Translations under genes and position numbers: made by a program
In this document: positions 9,501 through 16,591 of the stretch, piece by piece
How positions within the stretch are numbered: the first letter of the stretch is position 1
Layout: the number at the start of each line of letters is the position of its first letter
From: Haplosporangium gracile
Lineage: Eukaryota; Mortierellomycota; Mortierellomycetes; Mortierellales; Mortierellaceae
Assembly (NCBI GenBank): GCA_015499985.1
Contig: JAAAUF010000066.1
Span: 1-16,591, forward strand
Direction: 5' to 3'
Length of the DNA: 16,591 bases
The notes under the pieces: model-generated
Seen by the model: only the letters and a program-made list of their open reading frames with translations
The model's database searches: none
What the model was told of the DNA's origin: nothing

Positions 9501-10698
9501 AGTGACAGCCTCGTCATCATCACTTTCGCTTCTGCCAAACTCCAACCAAGGCCACGAGGGATCCAGACAGGGCAGCGGCGCTCTGAGCAGGACGACCATG
9601 AAGAATGCAACAGCTGTTGCCTCGGGCGCACCCCCAATGCTCTCGAGCCACACCAGCAGCGTCCCTATTACCGCCGCTGCAGCAACAGCCACTGGTGGGA
9701 TGATGACCATCCAACCTGCAATGACGTTCCTGAACTCCACAGCAGGCCTGCTGGATATGGAATCCGAGGTAGACAACAGCCATCAAGGCAATAGTCATCA
9801 AGGTCAGGGAGGCAGTTATCGGCGAAACAGCGCCAGCGGCGGTCCTGCTCTAAGTGACGCTGCTGACATCCTCGCCTTCCCTCAACCGCCATTTGTTAAC
9901 TATAATCCTCAGCAGAGACGCGGGTCAAATGCCTCCCAGGGCACGGTCAAGAGCACCAGCACGACGGACAGTGGCCATCATCATCCTTCTCATGCCGCCA
10001 GCCTGGTAGCAGGTGCCCTTGGTGCTCTCAAGAAGAAGGTGTCAGGCTCTGCGTTGAGCTCGATCGTCAACGTTGTGACCCCTGCGACGCCAATTCCTGT
10101 TCCGGCCCTCCCACAGGCACTCTCAGCCAACGCTAATACATCACTGTCGCTTCAGCAGCATTACTCGCAACACCCCCATCACCAGCAACAACGCACTCAT
10201 CGAACCGCACCGACGGTTCATAGGCTGAAGGATTTCGTGATTCGTGTCCCTATTACGGTGGTGATCCAAGTCGAGGATTTGGCTCGCGTTGGAACTGCTA
10301 AGATCGATGGTGCAGATTCAGCCACGCAGACTACAGGAGCCTCAGCAACTGTAACCGAGACCCTGGATGGCAGTCACGAATCAGAAGTTGGGACCGTCCT
10401 GACAGGGGATCTGAGGAGCGAAGATAGAGATCGGTCGGTCAGCTCTGGTAGCAACAACGGCCTGGGTAGGCCGTCACCATTTGTTCTTGAGGGACAGGAG
10501 CTGCCGCACCTTGCGTTGCAGGAGCACCAACGGTTGGTGGAAGGCAAGGGAGGAAAAGGACGCAAGATGTCGATTGGTAATAGTATGGAGATCCGGAGCA
10601 TCCACGGTCAGATTGAGGGCGAGGATGTCGATGGGGATGAGGATGGAGATGCGGAGTATCTCGAGGGTCAATTCATTGTCGACCAGGAGCGGGATTGA
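6524..10698 (+). CDS. Arrestin-like protein with disordered inserts
   Basis: Exons 6524-7259 and 7349-10698 join to 4086 nt, 1361 residues plus TGA. Residues about 52-205 look like an arrestin N-terminal lobe: SGRLYLHIP (71-79), LTLQLRLKESMAW, a DEWRWEWLMPV strand (164-174) and PESFEGSMGNVWYELEAK (181-198), the typical arrestin pattern of an EG followed by a Y-x-L-x-A strand. A basic patch rich in Lys follows (about 248-270). Second-lobe-like strands are scattered: PPFLIRKVLKLYFIK (from 348), NFQVALTVRKL (468-478), WRKEILVRKVKCEFW (from 566), FMLLIPVPLD (from 760), RIEVRHYLSFRLSI (880-893) and DFVIRVPITVVIQV (1207-1220). Ser/Pro/Gln/His/Asn-rich inserts, up to about 300 residues, separate them. 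The C-terminus is acidic. Fungal alpha-arrestins usually recruit Rsp5-type ubiquitin ligases to membrane transporters, which is the likely role by analogy. I see no canonical PPxY or LPxY motif. The start is the first ATG, with G at -3. Confidence 0.7.
7260..7348 (+). other. Intron of the arrestin-like gene
   Basis: 89 nt, donor GAAG/GTAATA, branch-like CTAAC at 7315-7319, and acceptor CATATAG. The phase-1 junction forms GTC (Val246) and joins two long frames with the total length divisible by three. Without splicing the first frame ends soon after, at a TAA at 7304-7306. Confidence 0.85.
7921..7986 (+). repeat. Codon repeat for a His/Gln/Asn-rich segment
   Basis: CAN- and AAC-rich sequence within the arrestin-like gene encodes about 22 residues dominated by His, Gln and Asn (protein residues about 437-458). 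It falls between two predicted strands, so it is probably a disordered loop. Similar His-rich runs recur near 8151-8168 and 9172-9213. Confidence 0.75.
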
Positions 10699-11318
10699 GT
10701 ACCTTTAAGCAACATGGCAACATAAATTATTCCACGCAACAAATACCACAAACATAACAAACACAACAAGCATAGCGGAGCGAACAATTACAACAATAGA
10801 GACGTCAGGCGAAATTATTTGGATACGATGGACCATCATCGCCCGTCCCTTGTCCACTTTTCAATTGCTGCTGTCTAGTTGGTCTATGAAGTAGACTAAA
10901 GAACGTGCCACGGTCAACCTTGCCTTGTCTTTCTACATGCATCCCTCCTGTGCACAATGCGGAGAAAGGAAGAAAAGAGCGGGTTTGCCCGCAAATGCGA
11001 CTCCATCTTTTTTTTTCTTTTATTTCCCCTTAAAGTTCCGTCCACTCGGAGAATGATCGAATCAGCGCCCGCCCTTTTTTTTTTTTTTTTGGTACTTCTA
11101 TCACTCGCATCGGTGCCTCTCCACCCACACGCATAAAAACGATAAAAGGAGAACAAACCTCGGACATTTCATTTCTCTTTTCTCTCATTCTCACATTCAG
11201 CCAACAAACACACCCATTCATTACTCTCGCAAGTCCTCATTTTCATCCAACTAGTGCAGAACACCAACCAACGACAACCAACTCAACAAGAACAACAATA
11301 GCGACTGAAACAATAAGA
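10699..11318 (+). promoter_or_regulatory. Arrestin 3' end and ureidoglycolate lyase promoter/leader
   Basis: No gene is visible. No AATAAA follows the arrestin-like stop closely, only ACATAAATTA near 10720. Poly(T) tracts lie near 11008-11018 and 11072-11090, the kind of poly(dA:dT) element often found in fungal promoters. A GATAA site lies at 11141-11145. The last 120 bases are rich in C and A (CAACAAG, AACAACAAT), as expected for the untranslated leader of the gene at 11319. Confidence 0.5.
11141..11145 (+). promoter_or_regulatory. GATAA site, possible nitrogen-regulatory GATA element
   Basis: A single GATAA sits 178 bases upstream of the ureidoglycolate lyase start, inside ATAAAAACGATAAAAGG. 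Allantoin-degradation genes in yeast and moulds are controlled by GATA factors (Gln3/AreA type) binding such sites. A lone 5-base match occurs often by chance, so the regulatory role is only suggestive. Confidence 0.3.
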
Positions 11319-12157
11319 ATGAGCCCTGTTATCGTAGACGAGGTCGCCCAGGCGGTGCAGACGGTCCAGCCAGTGCCCATCACAAACGAGAACTTTGCCC
11401 GCTGGGGCCAGGTCGTCCGTCTCCCCGACGCTGATCCCAACGCTGTTCAAGTCAACCAAGGTACTTTTCCACTCTTGTTGTTTGTCAACCGTGCCATGAT
11501 TATTGGAAAAGATGGAAAGCATTGCCAAGCAGCTACTCAAGGCTGTCAGTCTGAAAAAATATCCCTTGCGTGCGATCCGTAAATAAGCAATTAGACTCGC
11601 CACCATTCTCCTCGGTAACAAACAAATCTAACTCTCTTACATCTATCCAAATGACCAAACGACAAATAGGCACGGCGCAAAAGTTCTCGCATTTGGCAGA
11701 GTTTGTCAACCTCCGCCCCGCCACAACAGACAGCGCAAACCCCAACCCAACGCTGACACCGGCCACCGCAAATATTGCCATCTTCAAATGCTACAAGCCC
11801 GTCGCCACCCCAACGTTTGGCATTAAACTTCTCGAGCGTCATTCCTATTCGTCCCAGATGTTCATGCCTATGGGCGGCGACGGCAATGGATCGTTTATCG
11901 TCGTGACGGCTGAGAACGGTCCTGATGACAAGCCAGTCCTATCGACATTGCAGGCTTTCCGGTGCAACAACACGTTGGGTATTAATTACAAGCCCAATGT
12001 CTGGCACCATCCGATGATTGTCATTGAGAAGCCCGTGCAGTTTATGACGATTACGCATGAGAATGGTGTTGCGCTGGAAGATTGTGAGGAGTATTGGTTT
12101 ACAAAGGAGAGTGGGTCTGAAGGCGGTGTTGCTGCCTTGATCCAATTGACTCCGTGA
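11319..12157 (+). CDS. DAL3: Ureidoglycolate lyase
   Basis: Exons 11319-11460 and 11670-12157 join to 630 nt, 209 residues plus TGA, close to the roughly 195 residues of yeast Dal3. The enzyme (EC 4.3.2.3) splits ureidoglycolate into glyoxylate and urea, a late step of purine/allantoin catabolism that frees nitrogen. Family features seen: FARWGQVVRLPDADP near residues 27-41, NQGTAQKFSHLAEFVNLRP across the splice junction, LERHSYSSQMFMPMGG (102-117) with its conserved Arg-His, DDKPVLSTLQAF, and GINYKPNVWHHPMIVIE (about 151-167) with the conserved Trp-His-His-Pro. I see no organelle-targeting or secretion signal, so a cytosolic location is likely. The ATG has A at -3 and follows a CA-rich leader. 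No other allantoin-pathway gene is visible in the window. Identification is from conserved motifs, with no search, and I am confident of the family. Confidence 0.92.
11461..11669 (+). other. Intron of the ureidoglycolate lyase gene
   Basis: 209 nt, donor CAAG/GTACTT, branch-like CTAAC at 11628-11632, and acceptor AAATAG. The phase-1 junction forms GGC (Gly48) within the conserved NQGTAQKFSH motif, which confirms the borders. It is longer than the other introns in the window (about 90-100 nt). Confidence 0.9.
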
Positions 12158-12180
12158 TCTTCTCGATCCATACCTTTGCA

Positions 12181-12186
12181 AATAAA
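12181..12186 (+). terminator. AATAAA polyadenylation signal
   Basis: A perfect AATAAA lies 24 bases past the ureidoglycolate lyase stop codon. It sits in A-rich DNA, so the exact cleavage site cannot be read. Confidence 0.55.
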
Positions 12187-15100
12187 AAATACATAGAATT
12201 CATATCATAGGGATGCAGAGACAACCAAGGGATAATTGAATGTGCAATTAGAGACGTCTGAAGGGAAGAGATCAGACCGAGTGAGACCTAGAAGATTGAG
12301 AACGCATCAATGGTCACTGATGGACTCATAGTCGTCTACTCTATAATCATCATTCAAGGCATGAACAAGGACGATGTCAAGACGGGACACGAGGAGGATA
12401 TGTAAATTGAAATGTGTATTGGGGATAACAACAAAAAAATGCGGTCAGACGAGAAGTACAATTCGAAAGAAGAAAAAAAAATCTAGGCTAGGAGTGAAGA
12501 GCGAGGACAGAGCGTGAGCATGATCTCGTTGTTCCGACCGACCCGCCAACAAAAAGAACGTCCTCATCATTAATGCAAAAGCGAAGAGTACTGTACGTCT
12601 CCTATCCATCCGCCACATTCATGGAGAGCTCTACATGTACTATACAAATCCACACTGTGACCAGGTGGTGATCGTGCATAATGGCTAGTTGCTTTGTTGT
12701 GTCCATTTGCCAGTCAATTCGAGCATGAAAACCTGGATGCCTGTCGCATTTCTTCCCCCCTTTTTTTTTCTTCTCTGCTATCGTCTTCCATTCGTTATGC
12801 AAGAACTCTCTGGGTAGCAAAAGAAAAGGAGGGGGAGATGGAGAGAGAGACGCGACGACAAACGCCGTCTAGAAGTATGAACGGATGAGATCGAGCTCCA
12901 AAAGCAAATAAAACGTCACATCTGGGCTGGTTGACTGGCTGGCAGACCTCGGTGAGTTTATCAAAGGTAAGAAAAGATCGTCGATGGTGGAGCAAAAGTG
13001 TGCTGTTGCATTTTTTGAGAAGCGGATGTAATAGTAATAATAAACTCTCATGCACATCCTCATCGGCTCATGCGCCCAACTTAGGACAAAGTCCCAAGGG
13101 TCAAGAGGGAGCAAAAAGCGAAAGGCGAAAGGCGACAGGCAAGAGACGAGGGCAGAGGTAATGAACAATGAAGGCAGGACCTCAGCCGTCCCTAACCTGC
13201 ACACCTCCAATTTTTTTACTTTGAATAGTCCGTTTGACTATTTGTCTAGACCACCTTATGCCATTCCTCAAGCCAAGCTGAAATTGAAACGAAACGCCAT
13301 AGTCTTTGTTGTTGCACGGCTTTAGCTGGCTTTTGCTGGCCAATGTTTCCAGCAGAAGCGAAATAGAGAACAAAACACCACCCTATTTCTCCTATTTCAA
13401 AAAAGGGTACAATACGTTGTTGCTTCGATCGCTTTTTTATCGTTGGTTGGTTGGTTGGTTGGATGATTTCGTGTACGACATGAATGCTCAATTCGTTCAT
13501 CTAATAGAAAGAAAAAGCTGCTATGGACAATCCTCTTTTTCACACGGCGGTGTTTCTTTTGTCCCAACAAACAACAAGACACTTATCACAAGCAGAGTAC
13601 TGTACCGGTAAAAGGACCAAAGATATGAGCATGCGAATGAAGATTGAGAGAATGAAGGCCAGACAAAAAAGGTGCTTTTATATGCGATCAACAAAAAGAG
13701 TCGCAGATACAAGCTAGAGAGCAAAAAAGACCCCTATGAGGAAACAACACTAAAGAGCGATGAACCAAAACAACAACCAAGGACCCATATCCAACAATCC
13801 AGCGGGCAGAGTTGGACTTGCCTTGGAAAATCGCAAGTGTGTTGTATGTGTGGCTGATAGCCCAATTGCCTAGGTCATGCAAATGCGCAGTGTAGTAGTA
13901 GTTGTAGTAAAAAGGGTTCGTTTTTACTTGACCTTTTGCCTGACTTTCAATGATAATAAAAAGTGGTGCATAAGCGAGAGCGAGAGAGAGAAACGCCTTT
14001 GTTGTTTTGCCGTTAGACGATTCGACAAAGAAGGGGAAGGGAAAAGATGAGCCGATTCATCCACGTAGACCACCGACCCACTGAAAAATAAAAAGAAGAC
14101 TATGAAAGTTGATGACCACAGTTCTTCGGAAAAAGAAAAACAAATAACAAGAGCAAACAACACGGCGGACAGACAGCCAACCATTAAGTTAGACCAGACA
14201 TGAAAACAAGTCAGGGGACGCGGCACCAATGGACACCGCCCAGTTGCTCCTCCGCACTCCTCCAATCCAACCTTGCTTTGTTGTTCTGGGCTACACCCAT
14301 CGTCGACTGTGACAGAAAAAAAAAATCCCGACCGCCGACCAACAACCACCGACCCAATTTTTAGAGCGACTCTTCACACGCCCCTTCCCCTCTCCCTTCA
14401 AACCCTCAATCTTCCCTGTGGTGTTGCGCAACCCCTTGACAAGGTAAAAAAAAAGGTGGAGTTGGCAGTGCGTAGTCAATCCAACCAGCGCAGGGGTGCC
14501 GGTGAATTTGTTCCAATAGCACGAAAAGAGAGATGGCCATATTTTAGAACAAACAAGAAATAACAACAAGGAGAACAACAACAATACAAAAAATAATGAA
14601 CACAAAAGAACCATAATAACAAAAACACGCTCATCTCGAAACTGGCGCCTTCCTTTATCCTCTGCCGTCGGGCGATTCGGTCTAACATTTGTTCCTCATT
14701 GCTGGTGTGGTATGTCTGTCCAACCCATCGTCGCCTCTACTCTTAACTATGTCTTTATGTCCATTTGATGGCTCTCGACTCTCTATTTTGTGCCTTGACA
14801 TCTTTCAATTTCTTGTCCTCTGGCTCTCATAGTTTCCAAACCATCGATTATTACTGTTTCTTTAGTTTAGCACGCGTCTGATGGCGGAGGAAGAAAGTCA
14901 AGAGAGAGGAAGGGACACAAAGATGACAAGAATGGGAACGATGGTAATGGGCGTAATTCTCTATTTCTCTCCTTGTCCTCAGTTACCCTCCAATTTTTGC
15001 GAAAAGGAAGCGGGCGGCGTGGCGGGCGTAAATTTTCAATGACAATTCTAGACTCGACTCTTTACTTAACGCGGCCCGAGTCGAAGCGCCATGACAACAT

Positions 15101-15738
15101 ATCCCCGATGAGGTACGGGGTCTGGTTATCGATGATGATGATGGTTTTGCGGACAAGAAAGAAAAAACGAAGAGGAAAAATGGTTCTCTTAGTAAGTTGG
15201 GGATATGTCTTGCACTTTCTTCGTTCAAGAAACGGTGGTGTCTTACTTTACCTGGTTCCGGTCCCTAATAGCCACTCGCTGTATATACAATAAAAGAAGG
15301 ACGAATGGTTCACGGCATCCTCAGCATCTCGTGTAAAAAATATTCTGGGAGTAGCTTGTACATCTTATTCTTAAGAGTACAAAAGGAATGAGCATACGCT
15401 ATGTGGTGAATAGATCCTTTTCTAATCCTGAAGTTGTTCCTTGTCACCCTAGCCCCAAATTGATTTTATTTTTCTTTGCATAATGCCTTTTGTAGAACTA
15501 TGGAGTAGTCTCTTAGACGACTAAAAAAAATGAAGTCTAAACTACCCCTACTCAAACAGAGCAGAAAAGAAAAGGTGGCATATCTGATGCCTTAGGGACG
15601 ATCTCTCGGATGGTTTGATGGATGAATGTGTCCGCATCATATCACAGCAGCTTTTGTTGGTTTGCGAACCCCTTCTTCCACGCGTTCTCGTCTCATCCGT
15701 ATTCCGTCTAACTATCTCTTCGTGTGTCTGTCTTTGAG
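12187..15738. other. Long stretch without a supported gene
   Basis: About 3.5 kb in which neither strand shows a frame with recognisable protein features. Open frames are biased by T-, A- or GA-rich sequence. It contains microsatellites (TTGG at 13443-13462, a TAG/TTG-like run near 13890-13908), poly(A)/poly(T) runs, and a somewhat more GC-rich patch near 15000-15120. Untranslated regions or noncoding transcripts may lie here, but nothing in the sequence proves them. Confidence 0.55.
13443..13462. repeat. (TTGG)5 microsatellite
   Basis: Five perfect TTGG units. This is not the TTAGGG-type telomere repeat used by most fungi, and it is isolated, so it is not read as telomeric. Confidence 0.85.
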
Positions 15739-16304
15739 AACAACGTTTGCCTAGTACACCATCTCGATTTTCTCATAGACAAGTGAGTAAAAGCAAAAAA
15801 AGACTAGGAGTGGGAAACGCAGGAGATTTTGACCCCACCATCCATCCCATCCTTCCCTATCCACACTCATGCTTTTCTCTATTGCTCTCTGTTATGCTTT
15901 TACTTTTTTTTCCCAGTCCAAGCTTCCCATCCTTCCTTCTCCTCTTTTTTCTTTTCTGTTGTCCCCTCGATGACCCCCGTCAAACACCTTCAACCATTCC
16001 CCTTTTTTTTTGGTTCTGTTGTATTTTGTTCTATGTTTGCTATTTTGTGTTGTCCTTTTTGCGCTTTGCGTTTTTTTCAGCAAACTATCGATGTATGTCA
16101 TGTCACGGAACGGACACCGCATGGCAATTCTCAGGCGTTGCAAATAAAGAAAGAGAATACAGTCGAGTCAAACACAACAACCAAGAGCATGCAGGACAAC
16201 ATCAACCAACAACATCAAATAAACAAACCACCTTTTATTTTCATTGAACAGTGAATGGTATGCGTACGAGTATCTTGTGGCTCAGGAAGGATAGGTGAAA
16301 TAAA
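15739..16304 (+). other. Possible spliced transcript, coding status unclear
   Basis: A strong donor, CAA/GTGAGTAA at 15783, pairs with a T7CAG acceptor ending at 16080 after a pyrimidine-rich 298-nt stretch, and an AATAAA lies at 16299-16304. A CTAAC followed by a pyrimidine-rich stretch and AG at 15738 could mark an acceptor for an earlier exon. Splicing at 15783/16080 gives open reading in more than one frame: one ends at the TGA near 16252, another at the TAA near 16147. None has a convincing start codon or a recognised domain. It may be an untranslated or noncoding RNA, or coincidence. Confidence 0.25.
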
Positions 16305-16527
16305 AGTTTAATGCAACAGTTGTCATTCACACATAAAGCGTGCCCCTCTTTTTTTTTTGACTTTCTTATTTGATGGCCATTCTGGGGAATGAAAGAGAAA
16401 GAAGAGCGAAAAAAGGAGAAGATGGATGGATTTAAAAGAGAGAGTTTGTGTGTGCGGGTTTGCTTTGTTGGTTTCGGCTTTGCTTTTTTACTTTTTAAGA
16501 CCCTTTTGTCGTATTCATTCATCATTA

Positions 16528-16591
16528 TCAATCGATCCATCGCCTCTCCTCGTTCTCGGTCCACTTGGGCGGTAGTAGAGGGCGTAAGGAG
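16528..16591 (-). CDS. Possible C-terminal end of a gene entering from the right
   Basis: On the minus strand the last 64 bases read, in one frame, LLPPKWTENEERRWID followed by TGA at 16530-16528. The mix of charged and aromatic residues looks like an ordinary protein terminus. However, one other frame also stays open for 20 codons or more, so length alone proves nothing. After the stop the sequence becomes A/T-rich with homopolymers, as in a 3' untranslated region. The rest of any such gene lies outside the window. No family is recognised. Confidence 0.25.
   Translation of the reverse strand, partial: SLRPLLPPKWTENEERRWID

Noticed and set aside
11570..11671. An ATG at 11570 as the start of ureidoglycolate lyase
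   Set aside because: This is intron sequence. The conserved N-terminal text from 11319 joins exactly in phase across 11460/11670.
12310..12405. Plus-strand 31-codon ORF with a hydrophobic core (IVVYSIIIIQG)
   Set aside because: It lies just past the ureidoglycolate lyase polyadenylation signal. It is too short to distinguish from chance, and no leader features are seen.
13443..13462. TTGG repeat as interstitial telomeric DNA
   Set aside because: It has only five units, of a sequence that differs from the common TTAGGG-type repeat, and lies in isolation.
13924..14349. Minus-strand 141-codon ORF
   Set aside because: It has a hydrophobic and Ser-rich mixture from simple sequence, with no known domain and no supporting promoter or splice features.
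1..16591. Transposon ends, CRISPR array, rRNA or secondary-metabolite cluster
   Set aside because: No long terminal or inverted repeats, regular spacers, rRNA-like sequence or biosynthetic core enzymes were seen on reading both strands.

Overview
The window looks like nuclear DNA of a filamentous, early-diverging fungus, most likely Mortierellales (Mortierella or a relative). This rests on three things: short spliceosomal introns with CTAAC-type branch sites, CA-rich leaders in front of start codons, and a degenerate copy at the left end of a protein family that I remember as strongly expanded in Mortierella genomes. The taxonomic call is inference from memory, not from a search. I see no bacterial operon structure, CRISPR array, tRNA, rRNA or recognisable transposon.

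Layout, left to right. About 30-3502 (+): a broken member of the lineage-expanded family, readable only by moving between all three forward frames and carrying an in-frame TGA. 3503-4959: simple repeats and no supported gene. 4960-5260: a strongly pyrimidine-rich block, probably promoter or leader DNA, followed by a candidate two-exon gene for a 43-residue protein (5512-5737, tentative). 5738-6523: intergenic DNA and the leader of the next gene. 6524-10698 (+): a two-exon gene for a 1361-residue arrestin-like protein, the best supported large gene here. 10699-11318: the region between this gene and the next, with the likely promoter. 11319-12157 (+): a two-exon gene for ureidoglycolate lyase, the clearest functional assignment. 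12158-16591: about 4.4 kb with no confidently supported gene. It holds microsatellites, a possible spliced transcript near 15739-16304, and a possible C-terminal end of a minus-strand gene running in from the right edge.

The genes do not form a pathway. Ureidoglycolate lyase belongs to purine/allantoin nitrogen recovery. The arrestin-like protein is probably a trafficking adaptor. Any link between them, such as nitrogen-dependent transporter turnover, would be speculation. I found no convincing new multi-gene system. The items most worth a second look are the small spliced ORF at 5512-5737, the arrestin whose second lobe is split by long disordered inserts, and the decayed family copy.
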